The notes below the pieces were generated by a model, which saw only the letters and a program-made list of their open reading frames with translations, searched no databases and was not told the origin of the DNA. Position numbers and translations under genes: made by a program. From contig DATKUY010000011.1 of assembly GCA_035530375.1 (NCBI GenBank), forward strand, positions 45,178 to 109,177: a stretch of 64,000 nt of DNA, in the 5' to 3' direction. This stretch comes from Sulfuricella sp035530375 (GTDB taxonomy: Bacteria; Pseudomonadota; Gammaproteobacteria; Burkholderiales; Sulfuricellaceae). Shown piece after piece: positions 8,432 through 17,473 of this stretch; position 1 is the first letter of the stretch; every line of letters begins with the position of its first letter.

Positions 8432-8946
8432 ATATTCGATTGCGTTATTTATCACCCCTGTGTGCGCTGGTATTCGGGCTGACGATTTTTTCCGCCGCTG
8501 CGGCGGAGGCGATGCCTTCTTCGGCACCGATTTTTGCCGCCACATTCACCGACCTCGATGGCAAGCCGATGGCTCTGGCGGAGTTGAAAGGCAAGTTGGT
8601 GGTGCTGAATTTCTGGGCGACCTGGTGCTCGCCCTGTCGCGCCGAGATTCCTAATCTGGTGGGCGGGCAGAAGAAATATGGCTCGCGTGGCGTGGTGTTT
8701 ATCGGCGCGGCGCTGGAAGACAAGGCCGAATCGGTGCGCGATTTCGCCAAGGCCTATGAGATCAACTACACTGTGGCGATGGCTGGCAGTGAACAGGGGA
8801 TTGCCCTGCTGCGGGCGCTTGGCAACAAGATCGCCGGCCTTCCCTTCACTGTCGTGCTCGATCGGCAGGGCAATATCGTCGCCGTCAAGCGTGGTGTCCT
8901 GACGCCGGAGCGCCTGCGGCAGATTCTCGATACCCTTCTTCAATAA
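8428..8946 (+). CDS. Exported thioredoxin-like (TlpA/ResA-type) protein
   Basis: The 172-residue protein has an N-terminal signal peptide ending near AAAAEA and a thioredoxin fold of the TlpA/ResA type, with the active site WCSPC in FWATWCSPCRAEIP and the cis-proline loop AGLPFTVV. It probably reduces or exchanges disulfides in the periplasm, for example on apocytochromes c or copper proteins. It starts inside the menA stop codon (ATGA overlap) and ends one base before menC, so it is translated from the same message. Its place in a menaquinone operon may be convenience rather than function. Confidence 0.9.
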   Translation: MNIRLRYLSPLCALVFGLTIFSAAAAEAMPSSAPIFAATFTDLDGKPMALAELKGKLVVLNFWATWCSPCRAEIPNLVGGQKKYGSRGVVFIGAALEDKAESVRDFAKAYEINYTVAMAGSEQGIALLRALGNKIAGLPFTVVLDRQGNIVAVKRGVLTPERLRQILDTLLQ

Positions 8947-8947
8947 A

Positions 8948-10003
8948 TTGCGCCTCGTCGGTTGCTCCTTAAGTCCATACAATTTGCCGCTGCGCCAGCC
9001 GTGGGTTAGCGCCAGCGGCGGGTTCAGCGTACGCGAGGGCCGGCTTATCCGGCTGGAAACCGATGCGGGGCTGACCGGCTATGGAGATTGTGCACCGTTG
9101 CCGCAGGCCGGTACGGAAAATCTGGAAAGCGCCGATTCCCGGCTTGCCGGGTGGGCGGAAGAACTGTCCGGCATGTCGTTGGAGGCCGCACTCGGCCGGC
9201 TGGACGCGGCGACGGTCGGCACTCCTGCGGCGCGTTGCGGTTTTGAAACGGCACTGCTCGATCTGCTGGCGCAACAGGCCGGGCTTTCTTTGGCGCGCTG
9301 GCTTAATCCAGGTTCTCTCTCTGTGGTTAAAGTGAATGCCATGATCGGCCGCTTTGACCGGCAGACGACCACGCGCGCGCTGGCGGCAGCAAAGGCCGGA
9401 TTTTCCGTGCTCAAGTTGAAGGTGGGGATGGCGTCACCAAAAGAAGAGATCGCGTTGCTGCGCGATCTGGCCGGTTGTTTGCCGCCGGAAATTTCCTTGC
9501 GCCTTGACGCGAACTGCGCCTGGGACCGGAGGGGTGCCGATGAATTCCTCGGCGCGCTGTCCGGTCTGCCGGTGGAGTCGGTCGAGGATCCGCTCGCCAA
9601 CCCGGATGCCTCTGGCCTGAGCCGTTTGCAAGCCACCGTGCCTTTTCCACTTGCTGCCGACGAGTCCTTGCTGAAGATCGGCGAAGATGCCCTGATCGAT
9701 CACTTGCCGGTGCGGCGCATCATATTGAAGCCGATGGTGCTGGGCGGACTGCGGCCGGCGCTGTCGCTGGCGCGGCGGGCACAGGGGTCCGGTCTGGAGT
9801 GCGTGGTTACGACCACGGTGGACAGCGCGGCGGGTACCCTCGCCACGTTGCACCTGGCGGCCGCCGTGGCGAATGATCTGGCGCACGGGTTGCCGACTTC
9901 GGCTTGGCTGGCGAGCGATCTCGGCGTTCCCCCGCAACCGGTTGAGGGTCGTATGCAGCTTGGCAAAGAGCCGGGTTTGGGTTTTACGCTTCTACAGTAT
10001 TGA
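8948..10003 (+). CDS. menC: o-Succinylbenzoate synthase
   Basis: MenC, an enolase-superfamily enzyme, dehydrates SHCHC to o-succinylbenzoate. The 351-residue protein shows the catalytic KLK motif in VLKLKVGM, the metal ligands in LRLDANCAW, VEDPL and ADES, and the second catalytic lysine in IILKPM. Translation appears to start at TTG 8948, one base after the preceding stop, which implies coupling. It is the last gene of the menBA operon; the promoter region of nosZ follows. Confidence 0.92.
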   Translation: MRLVGCSLSPYNLPLRQPWVSASGGFSVREGRLIRLETDAGLTGYGDCAPLPQAGTENLESADSRLAGWAEELSGMSLEAALGRLDAATVGTPAARCGFETALLDLLAQQAGLSLARWLNPGSLSVVKVNAMIGRFDRQTTTRALAAAKAGFSVLKLKVGMASPKEEIALLRDLAGCLPPEISLRLDANCAWDRRGADEFLGALSGLPVESVEDPLANPDASGLSRLQATVPFPLAADESLLKIGEDALIDHLPVRRIILKPMVLGGLRPALSLARRAQGSGLECVVTTTVDSAAGTLATLHLAAAVANDLAHGLPTSAWLASDLGVPPQPVEGRMQLGKEPGLGFTLLQY

Positions 10004-10043
10004 TCATTGACACGCCGATACCCGGCGCGAAAATATTTGTTAG

Positions 10044-10057
10044 TTGATCTGGATCAA
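10044..10057 (+). promoter_or_regulatory. FNR/DNR box upstream of nosZ (distal, perfect)
   Basis: TTGATCTGGATCAA is a perfect TTGAT-N4-ATCAA palindrome. Possible -10 elements (TATATT at 10073-10078 or CATATC at 10084-10089) lie downstream, though the spacing is a few bases off the ideal. The DNR-like regulator encoded at 35950-36639 is the likely activator. Confidence 0.75.
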
Positions 10058-10176
10058 TTTATTTAGTGGTGCTATATTGCACACATATCAGGACAAAATT
10101 GTCTTGTAAGCGGGGTTCCTAAATATGTCGTTATCCATGGGAATGCCGTATGTGGCGCGTCAAAGTGGTCTTTTAC

Positions 10177-10190
10177 TTGAGTTATATCAA
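10177..10190 (+). promoter_or_regulatory. FNR/DNR box upstream of nosZ (proximal)
   Basis: TTGAGTTATATCAA differs from the consensus at one position. Its centre is 41.5 bases upstream of a start site predicted from CAATAT at 10213-10218, the class II geometry of FNR activators. Two boxes would give nosZ two nested promoters. Confidence 0.6.
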
Positions 10191-10308
10191 AGATTTTTTG
10201 GTGTGCTACACTCAATATTACGTGTGCCAAATGACACACTTTTTGTGTGCTTTAAAGGTATCGTGAAGCACGGGGCAGTTTTTTTAATTGGGTTGAAAGG
10301 GAGGCGTT

Positions 10309-12606
10309 ATGAAGCTTTTAAATAAGCAGATGGCCACGCTGATTATGGCGGCGGGCATAGGGCTCGCAGCGGTATCAAGCGCTTGGGCCACTGAATCGCT
10401 GCAAGACGTAATGAAAGCGCGTGGTTTGTCGCAGCAGGATTTGATGGCTGCGGCCAAAACTTATGTTCCCACCGGCAAGCGCGATGAATTCGTCGCCTTC
10501 AGCTCTGGCGGCCAGAGCGGCCAAGTGATTGTGTACGGCATTCCATCCATGCGCATCCTGAAGTACATCGGCGTGTTCACGCCCGAGCCCTGGCAGGGTT
10601 ATGGCTTCGACGAAGAGTCGAAAGCCGTACTGAATGAGGGTCGTATCGACGGCAAGGACATCACCTGGGGCGACACGCACCACCCCGCACTTTCCGAAAC
10701 CAACGGCAAATATGATGGCCAGTTCCTGTTCATCAACGACAAGGCCAACCCCCGGATTGCGGTGATCGACCTGCGCGACTTCGAAACCAAGCAGATCGTG
10801 GTCAACCCGATTTTCAAATCGGAGCACGGCGGCGCTTTTGTGTCCCCGAACACCGACTACATCATCGAGGCTGCCCAGTACCCTACTCCACTGGCAAACA
10901 GGAAGTTCGTTCCGCTTGAGCGCTTCAATGAAGAGTACCGCGGTGGCGTGACCTACTGGAAGTTCGACCGCAAGGCCGGCCGCATCGACGTGAAAAAATC
11001 CTTCACGATCGAACTGCCTCCTTACAGCCAGGACTTGTCCGATTTTGGTAAAGGCCCATCCGATGGCTGGTCTTTCACCAATTCCTTCTGTTCCGAGCGT
11101 TATGTCGGCGGTATCGAGAAAGGCCGTCCTCCGTATGAGGCCGGTTGCTCCGCAAAAGATACCGACTACATGCACGTGATCAACTGGAAAAAAGCCGCCG
11201 AGCTGGTTGCTCAAGGCAAAACCAAGAAGATCAACGGTATGGATGTGATCATGATGGATACCGCTATCAAGGAAGGCATCCTCTACCTGATTCCGGAACC
11301 CAAGAGCCCGCACGGTGTCGATGTGACGCCTGATGGCAAGTACATGGTCGTTGCCGGCAAGCTGGATACGCACGTTTCGGTGTATGACTTCGCGAAGGTC
11401 ATGGCAGCGATCAAGGCCCGTAAGTTCGAAGGCAAGGATCCCTATGGGATTCCCGTGATTTCCATGAAGGATACGCTGCACACGCAGGTTCAACTGGGCC
11501 TGGGGCCATTGCACACGCAGTTCGACTCCAAAAAATGCGTAGCCTACACCTCGCTGTATGTGGATTCACAGGTTGCCAAGTGGGACTACTGCGAAGGCAG
11601 AGTGCTGGACAAGATCTCGATTCACTACAACATCGGCCACCTGATGACCATGCAGGGCGATACCATGGATCCGAGGGGCCACTACTTGGTTGCGCTGAAC
11701 AAGCTGGCAATTGACCGCTTTGACCCGGTCGGCCCGCTACATCCGCAAAACCACCAGTTGATCGACATTTCGGGCGACAAGATGCAGTTGCTGTACGACA
11801 TGCCGATTCCGCTGGGTGAGCCGCACTATGCCGTGGCGATCGATATCAAGATGCTGAAGCCGGGCATTCGCTACAAGGTGGGCACCAACAGCCGTACCGA
11901 CAAGCCGGACGCCGGCGCTGTCAGGGCGGGCGAGGAGCACACCGACAGGAAACGTGGCAAGGTTGAAGTATTCGGCACCTTGATCCGCTCCCATATCACA
12001 CCGGAAACCATCGAGGTGAATGTGGGTGATGAGGTTACGATTCACCTTACCAACCTTGAGCGTGCCGAGGATGAGACCCACGGCTTCACGGTGAGCACTT
12101 ACAATGTCCACGCATCGGTTGAACCGGGCAAAACTGCGACGGTCAAGTTCAAGGCGGACAAGGAAGGTGTGTATCCGTACTACTGCACCGAGTTCTGCTC
12201 GGCGTTGCACTTGGAGATGGAAGGCTACCTGCTGGTCAAGCCGAAGGGCTACAAGGAAGCTAAAATGGTGGCCACCAAAGCGGTCTACACTGAAGACGAC
12301 TACAAGAAGGAGCTGAAGAAAATCGCGGATACCCAAGCGGTAATTGACAGCGTGGTGGGCTTCATCACCAGCCATAATTACAAGGACTTCCCTGACGTTG
12401 TTGCCCTGGTGGACGATGCAACCGACCAGCTAAGCCGCATGAAGGGAGCCAAGGCCAAGCATGAGGAAGCCGCCAAGAAGAAAGATTGGCAGGACGCGAC
12501 CCTGTGGGCTGAGCAGGTCTGGCAGTACCAGGTTAAAACCGCCGACATCGGCTTGCGCGCCAAGACATATCTGGAAGAGCATGGCGCCAAGAAGGTGGGC
12601 AAGTAA
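10309..12606 (+). CDS. nosZ: Nitrous oxide reductase, clade II (Sec-exported)
   Basis: NosZ reduces N2O to N2 in the periplasm. The 765-residue precursor has a plain Sec signal peptide (MKLLNKQMATLIMAAG...), without the twin arginines of clade I. The seven-bladed propeller carries CuZ histidines in DTHHP, SEHGGAF, GPLHTQF, NIGHL and GEPHYA. The C-terminal cupredoxin has the CuA ligands H591, C626, C630, H634 and M637 (CTEFCSALHLEM). About 118 residues follow, rich in Lys, Ala and Glu, probably helical, and without a CxxCH heme motif. GGGAGG lies six bases upstream of ATG 10309. No nosR is present, which fits clade II. Confidence 0.97.
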   Translation: MKLLNKQMATLIMAAGIGLAAVSSAWATESLQDVMKARGLSQQDLMAAAKTYVPTGKRDEFVAFSSGGQSGQVIVYGIPSMRILKYIGVFTPEPWQGYGFDEESKAVLNEGRIDGKDITWGDTHHPALSETNGKYDGQFLFINDKANPRIAVIDLRDFETKQIVVNPIFKSEHGGAFVSPNTDYIIEAAQYPTPLANRKFVPLERFNEEYRGGVTYWKFDRKAGRIDVKKSFTIELPPYSQDLSDFGKGPSDGWSFTNSFCSERYVGGIEKGRPPYEAGCSAKDTDYMHVINWKKAAELVAQGKTKKINGMDVIMMDTAIKEGILYLIPEPKSPHGVDVTPDGKYMVVAGKLDTHVSVYDFAKVMAAIKARKFEGKDPYGIPVISMKDTLHTQVQLGLGPLHTQFDSKKCVAYTSLYVDSQVAKWDYCEGRVLDKISIHYNIGHLMTMQGDTMDPRGHYLVALNKLAIDRFDPVGPLHPQNHQLIDISGDKMQLLYDMPIPLGEPHYAVAIDIKMLKPGIRYKVGTNSRTDKPDAGAVRAGEEHTDRKRGKVEVFGTLIRSHITPETIEVNVGDEVTIHLTNLERAEDETHGFTVSTYNVHASVEPGKTATVKFKADKEGVYPYYCTEFCSALHLEMEGYLLVKPKGYKEAKMVATKAVYTEDDYKKELKKIADTQAVIDSVVGFITSHNYKDFPDVVALVDDATDQLSRMKGAKAKHEEAAKKKDWQDATLWAEQVWQYQVKTADIGLRAKTYLEEHGAKKVGK

Positions 12607-12632
12607 GCTTGTCTGACTAAGCTGTACTTTAT

Positions 12633-12667
12633 AAAGCGGGGAGCATCTAAATGCTCCCCGCTTTTTT
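12633..12667 (+). terminator. Rho-independent terminator after nosZ
   Basis: A perfect 14-base stem (12633-12646 with 12651-12664) closes a CTAA loop and ends in a T run through 12667. It separates nosZ from the downstream cytochrome genes, which have their own promoters. Confidence 0.93.
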
Positions 12668-12713
12668 TCCATATAACGGGAAACAAACGAGATAAATGGA
12701 TATCAAAGTCTTT

Positions 12714-12735
12714 AATATTGATCCAGATCAATATT
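12714..12735 (+). promoter_or_regulatory. FNR/DNR box within a 22-base palindrome, before the monoheme cytochrome gene
   Basis: The core TTGATCCAGATCAA (12718-12731) is a perfect FNR/DNR site and the symmetry continues outward as AATA/TATT to 22 bases. Its centre lies about 41 bases upstream of a start predicted from TGAATA near 12755. Confidence 0.75.
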
Positions 12736-12787
12736 TGGGATAAAATTCGTTTGCTGAATATTCTCAATTCTTGGTTGGAGTTTAACA

Positions 12788-13102
12788 ATGAAATTATTGC
12801 CAGTTGTAGCCGCCGCCTTGTCGGTGGCGTTGATTAGCGGCGCCGCCTTTGCCGGCGATGGCGCCAAGCTGTTTGCGGAGAAAACCTGCTGGGCTTGCCA
12901 TGGCAAGGACGGAAAAAAAACAGTGATGCCGGATTATCCGAAAATCGCGGGACAGAACGTCAAGTACATCGAAAAGCAAATGGCTGATATCAAGAGCGGC
13001 GCCCGCGCGAATGGCAACGCTGCCGCCATGAAAGCCGTGATGGGGCTTGTGAGCGATGCGGAAATCAAGGACATTGCCGATTACGTTTCCAAGATGAAGT
13101 AA
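12788..13102 (+). CDS. Monoheme class I cytochrome c, nos-linked
   Basis: The 104-residue precursor has a Sec signal peptide ending near GAAFA, one heme c site CWACH, and a C-terminal methionine region (AVMGLVSDAE) likely to supply the distal ligand. It is a small soluble periplasmic electron carrier of the c5/c553 type. GGAG is well placed upstream of ATG 12788. Lying between nosZ and nosB behind its own FNR/DNR box, it is a good candidate for an electron donor to the CuA site of NosZ. Confidence 0.9.
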   Translation: MKLLPVVAAALSVALISGAAFAGDGAKLFAEKTCWACHGKDGKKTVMPDYPKIAGQNVKYIEKQMADIKSGARANGNAAAMKAVMGLVSDAEIKDIADYVSKMK

Positions 13103-13140
13103 TGCCGGGGATTTCAGCCGGAAAATGAAATTCGCCTGTA

Positions 13141-13154
13141 TTGATATAAGTCAA
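13141..13154 (+). promoter_or_regulatory. FNR/DNR box before the diheme cytochrome gene
   Basis: TTGATATAAGTCAA has one mismatch to TTGAT-N4-ATCAA. A strong -10 TATATT sits at 13178-13183, giving a start near 13190 and a box centre at about -42, the class II position. Confidence 0.7.
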
Positions 13155-13261
13155 TGCGGCTGACCGGTTGTATCCAATATATTTCAAACTATACTTGAAC
13201 AAGTTAGGTTGAGTTTTTGAATAATTTAAAGTCGGTTTTTGATGCGATTGAAAGGAAAGAA

Positions 13262-14002
13262 ATGAAAAAAACGTTATTAGTGGCGCTGTCTCTGGTTTTG
13301 GCTCCTGCAACAATGGCTTTGGCTGCCAATCCCAATGTGGCTGAGAAGAAAGCCGGCATCGAGGCCAAAGGTTATGTGTGGAACTCTCAAGAAGGCGGCG
13401 AAAAAATCGAAGCGCTAAAACTCAAGGGTGACGTTACGCGTGGCAAGGACGCATTCGAGGTTTGCTCCGCTTGCCACCTGCCCAGCGGCGCCGGACGTCC
13501 GGACGGTACTTTCCCGCAATTGGCCGGCCAGCATGCCACCGTGATCATCAAGCAGATCGCCGATATCCGTGCCGGCCTGCGCGACAATCCGACCATGTAC
13601 CCGTTTGCCATTACCCTGAGCGATGCGCAGGAACTGGCTGACGTGGCTGCCTACATTCAGACTTTGTGTATTCCCCGCGACCACGGCCAAGGTTCTAACG
13701 ACCCGGTATTGCTGAAACACGGCGAAGAGTTGTACAAGAAAGAATGCACCACCTGCCACGGCCCTACAGGCGCGGGCGACAAGGCGAAGTTCTACCCGGT
13801 TCTGGCCGGTCAGCATTACAAGTACTTGCTGCGCCAGGTTACCGATATTCGCGATGGCAAACGCCGCAATGCCAACCCGGACATGGTGAAGATCGTGAAG
13901 AAGTACAACAATCATGATCTGGACTCCGTGGTGACCTACATGGCCACTCTGGAAATGCCTGGCACCTTGTGCCCCGTAAAAAAGGGCGGTAAGAAGAGGT
14001 AA
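13262..14002 (+). CDS. Diheme cytochrome c (c4-like), nos-linked
   Basis: The 246-residue precursor has a signal peptide (MKKTLLVALSLVLAP...) and two cytochrome c domains with heme sites CSACH and CTTCH, each followed by a QLAGQH or VLAGQH segment typical of c4-type diheme proteins. It should carry electrons in the periplasm or at the membrane surface to NosZ. The start at 13262 has GAAAGGAAAG just upstream; an in-frame start at 13217 would put non-signal residues in front. It lies between the monoheme cytochrome gene and nosB. Confidence 0.9.
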   Translation: MKKTLLVALSLVLAPATMALAANPNVAEKKAGIEAKGYVWNSQEGGEKIEALKLKGDVTRGKDAFEVCSACHLPSGAGRPDGTFPQLAGQHATVIIKQIADIRAGLRDNPTMYPFAITLSDAQELADVAAYIQTLCIPRDHGQGSNDPVLLKHGEELYKKECTTCHGPTGAGDKAKFYPVLAGQHYKYLLRQVTDIRDGKRRNANPDMVKIVKKYNNHDLDSVVTYMATLEMPGTLCPVKKGGKKR

Positions 14003-14220
14003 GCATTATCAGCAGCTGGCCGAAGTAGTTTGTTCGGCAAATGAAATCTGCAGAAGGTGGGGAAGCCTGCCTTCTGCACAGTTGTTCGAATGAATATAAG
14101 CGTCACAAAATATTATAAGCTGACGAATTTGCTGCCAAGACAAGGTAAGGCGATGTCTTCATGGGGGTGGCTTGACGCCTGGCGGGTATACACCCAATTC
14201 AATATGGTGGGTTTAAGACG

Positions 14221-15195
14221 ATGAATGTCGGAAAAAATCAGATTTGGTGGGTCAGAGGGCTAACGGCAGTCGCTCTGGTACTTATGGTTGCCGCTTACTT
14301 TACGCCGGTGTGGTGGGTGTCGCTGACTGCGCCGAACTACCCTAAAGAAGCATTCCCCGATGGCATACGCATCCATTTCCACTTTAACGGCGTGTTTAAC
14401 GGGTGCAAGGTTCCCGCCCCAAAAAAAGGTTCACATTCGAGTGAGATTCTTCAGTCGGATTTGGGCGACGATTTAACGCAGCGTGCTGGAAGCGAAGCCG
14501 GGCAAGGGGATGTGGAAGTCGGCTTGAACTGCGTGCATGAAATGAACACCATCAACCACTATGTGGGCATGTATCCGATCGATACTGGTGCGCCGGTAGA
14601 GGTTCCCATGTCGAAGTTCTTTTTCGGCTTCTTTACCGTAATGCTGCTGGCGTTCATGGCGGTAAAGCGCAGAAACCAGTTGCTGATTTTAGGCGTCGGC
14701 TTCGCCGCGGTAGCCGCCTGGATGATTGTCGATCAGTTTGTCCTGGGGCAATTGAATCAGTTTGCCGAGCACTACTACCATGAGGCGAGCACTTTCTTCA
14801 ACCAGCCGGAAATTTTGCTGCGCTGGACAGCCAACCTGAGGCTGGCAACCAAAGTTGCCGTTGCCGGGCTGATAGCGGCGATGGCGATTGTCATGCTGGG
14901 GGTGTGGAAAATCCGTGGTTTTACTCTGATACTGGCACTGGTTCCGGCCTTGCTTCCGGTTTTCTTTGTGCTGGATTACGCCGGGTGGCTGTGGTTTTTC
15001 GGACATAATCTCCATCCCTGGGGCGCGTTCACGGTCAAGCCCTTCATGCCTACCGTATTCGGCGAGGGCAAGGTGGCGCAGTTCAGCACCTATTCCTATC
15101 CCTACTACGGCTATGCATTGCTGACGGTACAAGGCGCCGTCTTGTTCGTAGCGCTTCTGATTCGCCGCAAAATGCTGCGGGAAGAGCAGAGCTAA
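14221..15195 (+). CDS. nosB: NosB-type membrane protein of clade II nos clusters
   Basis: The 324-residue protein has an N-terminal membrane helix, a periplasmic domain (about residues 35-130) with TAPNYPKEAFPDG, HFHFNGVFNG and NHYVGMYPID motifs, and about five further helices to the C-terminus. This architecture and its position between nosZ and nosD match NosB, a marker of clade II N2O-reduction clusters. Its biochemical role is not established. The stretch 14003-14220 upstream shows no box as clear as those of the cytochrome genes. Confidence 0.85.
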   Translation: MNVGKNQIWWVRGLTAVALVLMVAAYFTPVWWVSLTAPNYPKEAFPDGIRIHFHFNGVFNGCKVPAPKKGSHSSEILQSDLGDDLTQRAGSEAGQGDVEVGLNCVHEMNTINHYVGMYPIDTGAPVEVPMSKFFFGFFTVMLLAFMAVKRRNQLLILGVGFAAVAAWMIVDQFVLGQLNQFAEHYYHEASTFFNQPEILLRWTANLRLATKVAVAGLIAAMAIVMLGVWKIRGFTLILALVPALLPVFFVLDYAGWLWFFGHNLHPWGAFTVKPFMPTVFGEGKVAQFSTYSYPYYGYALLTVQGAVLFVALLIRRKMLREEQS

Positions 15196-15275
15196 AGAGG
15201 TTAACCCCTGCTCAATTGTGCGAGCGGGGTTGCCTTGCGCGTCCTTGATGCCTTACCAAAATTAAAGTTGAGCCT

Positions 15276-16631
15276 GTGACTAACAGTTTGCGAACAGCCT
15301 GTGCATGGATATTGCTGGCATTGGCATCCATATCGGCAGGCATGGCTGCCGGAGTCGGCGCCGATGGAAATTCCGATTTTGGCTCTGCGCCACGCGTGGA
15401 TGTAGACAAGCCCATGGTGTTGGTACCGCTCGCCGAGCGCGACCCCCGCATCCATCATTTGCCGCCATTCCAGAAGCTGGTGGATGATACACCCGCCGGC
15501 GGCGTCCTCAAGCCCAAGCCTGGGCTCTATGCCGGGCCGGTTGTGGTTAACAAGCCGATCGTGATCGACGGCGGCGGCAAGGTCACCATTGACGGCGGCG
15601 ATAAAAGTACGGTATTCGTGCTGCAAACCAACAGTTCAACGCTGCGCGGCCTGCATCTCACCGGTTCCGGCTCATCGCACGATTCTGACGATGCATGCCT
15701 TAACGTGCGAGGCAATAACAACTATATCGAAACTTTAGTGATCGATAATTGTCTATTCGGCATCGATCTCAAGCAATCGAACAACAACATCATCCGGAAC
15801 AACAAAATCAGATCCAAACCCATCGAACTGGGCATACGCGGAGATGCCATCCGGCTCTGGTACAGCATGGGCAACCTGATAGAGTCGAATTACATCTCCG
15901 ATTCGCGGGATACCGTGGCGTGGTACTCCAACGACAACACATTCAGGAAAAACAAAACTGTCCGCAGCCGGTATTCGCTGCACTTCATGTTCGACAAATA
16001 CAACCTCGTCGATGGAAATGATTTTTATGACAACTCAGTTGGTATTTACATGATGTACACCGATGGCGTGGTGGTGCGCAATAATGTGATTTCGCATTCG
16101 ACCGGGGCAACAGGGATGGCGATAGGGTTCAAGGAATCCAGCAATTCCATCATCGAGAACAATGAAATAATCTATTGTGCGACGGGGATCGGATCGGACC
16201 TTTCGCCTTATCAGCCGGGCTCGACCATACAGATCAAAGGCAATCGTTTTGCCTATAATAGTATTGCCATTATGTTCAATAGCGGCGACCGCTCGGGCAA
16301 TTATTTCACCGGAAATACCTTCGAAGGAAATATAACCGATGTGGCGGTGGGGGGGGGCGGTTCTTCACTTAGCAATGTCTGGCACGGAAATTACTGGGAC
16401 GATTACAAAGGATTCGACCGCAATAAAGACGGTATTGGCGATACGCCATATGACCTCTACGCTTATGCAGATAGAATCTGGATGGAGATACCCTACGCGC
16501 GGTTTTTCAAAAATGCGCCGTTGATGGAGGCGATAGATTTTCTTGAGCGGCTGGCCCCTTTTTCCAGCCCCCAGTTGGTCATGCGCGACGACGCGCCCCT
16601 GTTCTACATGCCGAGGAAGACACGAAAGTGA
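15276..16631 (+). CDS. nosD: Copper-site maturation protein NosD
   Basis: NosD is a periplasmic right-handed beta-helix protein that works with the NosFY ABC transporter to build the CuZ site of NosZ. The 451-residue product has a signal peptide and many Asn-rich repeats (NNYIETLVIDN, NNNIIRNNKI, NNVISHS) typical of CASH/NosD repeats. Translation starts at GTG 15276. The stop overlaps the nosG start (GTGA, 16628-16631), so the two are translationally coupled. Confidence 0.95.
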   Translation: MTNSLRTACAWILLALASISAGMAAGVGADGNSDFGSAPRVDVDKPMVLVPLAERDPRIHHLPPFQKLVDDTPAGGVLKPKPGLYAGPVVVNKPIVIDGGGKVTIDGGDKSTVFVLQTNSSTLRGLHLTGSGSSHDSDDACLNVRGNNNYIETLVIDNCLFGIDLKQSNNNIIRNNKIRSKPIELGIRGDAIRLWYSMGNLIESNYISDSRDTVAWYSNDNTFRKNKTVRSRYSLHFMFDKYNLVDGNDFYDNSVGIYMMYTDGVVVRNNVISHSTGATGMAIGFKESSNSIIENNEIIYCATGIGSDLSPYQPGSTIQIKGNRFAYNSIAIMFNSGDRSGNYFTGNTFEGNITDVAVGGGGSSLSNVWHGNYWDDYKGFDRNKDGIGDTPYDLYAYADRIWMEIPYARFFKNAPLMEAIDFLERLAPFSSPQLVMRDDAPLFYMPRKTRK

Positions 16632-17473
16632 CGACTGAAAAAAAACCGGCAGCTCCGACCGGTGTGGTCAACAAGCGCAAGCTGGAGGAACGCCGCAAAT
16701 TCCTGCGCACGATGATACTGGGTGCGGCAGTGCTGGGAATTTCGACCTTGGGCTATATTCCTGTGGCGAGTGCATGGCGCATACGCATGCGGCCTCCGGG
16801 CGCACTTGAAGAGGCTGATTTCCTGGCCTCATGCATCAAGTGCGGCCAGTGTGTCCAGGTTTGCCCGGTGCAGGCAATCAAGCTTGATGATATCGATCAC
16901 GGATTCGGCGTGGGCATGCCTTACATCGATTCGCGCAAACAAGCCTGTGATTTCTCCTGCGATGCCGTGCAGTGCATCCTGGCTTGTCCCACCGGCGCGC
17001 TGGTTTACAAGAAACCGCCATACGTGGCGAGCCGCAGCGAAATGAAGGTGGCGAACCCGCCCATACTGCTGGCCAAGGAAAAGGATCCTGAGCCCACCCT
17101 GAACCTTAGGGAGCGCAGTGGCCTCGCCCGGTTGGCCCGCCCCGATGCCTGCCTTGCAGTCCAGGGCAAGGGCTTCAAGGGCCCCGCGCGCGGCCCCGAT
17201 TTCAAGGGCATCATGCGTTTTACCGAAGTGGATCGCTGGAAGCCGATCCGTTTGAGTGATCATCCGTTCGACTTGCAGTTATGCGATCTGTGCGTTCGCA
17301 CCTGTCCGATCAAGGGGGCGATTTCACTTGAGCCGGTTCTGGACAAGGAGGGCAAGAAACATATGACACCGACGGTGCACGAGCCCTGTCTGGGTTGTGG
17401 CGTGTGCGAAATGGTCTGCCCGGTTGAGCCTGCGGCAATCGTGGTGGATCCGCGCAAAGGCTGGAGTGCGTGA
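16628..17473 (+). CDS. nosG: NosG, periplasmic 4Fe-4S ferredoxin (NapG-like)
   Basis: The 281-residue protein has an N-terminal twin-arginine-type signal (ERRKFLRTMILG) followed by four [4Fe-4S] motifs, including CIKCGQCVQVCP, CDAVQCILACP, CDLCVRTCP and CLGCGVCEMVCP. It resembles NapG. With NosH it should form a quinol dehydrogenase delivering electrons from menaquinol towards NosZ, as proposed for Wolinella. It starts at GTG inside the nosD stop codon. Confidence 0.93.
   Translation: MTTEKKPAAPTGVVNKRKLEERRKFLRTMILGAAVLGISTLGYIPVASAWRIRMRPPGALEEADFLASCIKCGQCVQVCPVQAIKLDDIDHGFGVGMPYIDSRKQACDFSCDAVQCILACPTGALVYKKPPYVASRSEMKVANPPILLAKEKDPEPTLNLRERSGLARLARPDACLAVQGKGFKGPARGPDFKGIMRFTEVDRWKPIRLSDHPFDLQLCDLCVRTCPIKGAISLEPVLDKEGKKHMTPTVHEPCLGCGVCEMVCPVEPAAIVVDPRKGWSA

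Noticed and set aside
10125..10325. 66-residue open frame upstream of and overlapping nosZ
   Set aside because: It covers the nosZ promoter region with its FNR boxes, has no ribosome-binding site or recognisable sequence, and overlaps the nosZ start.
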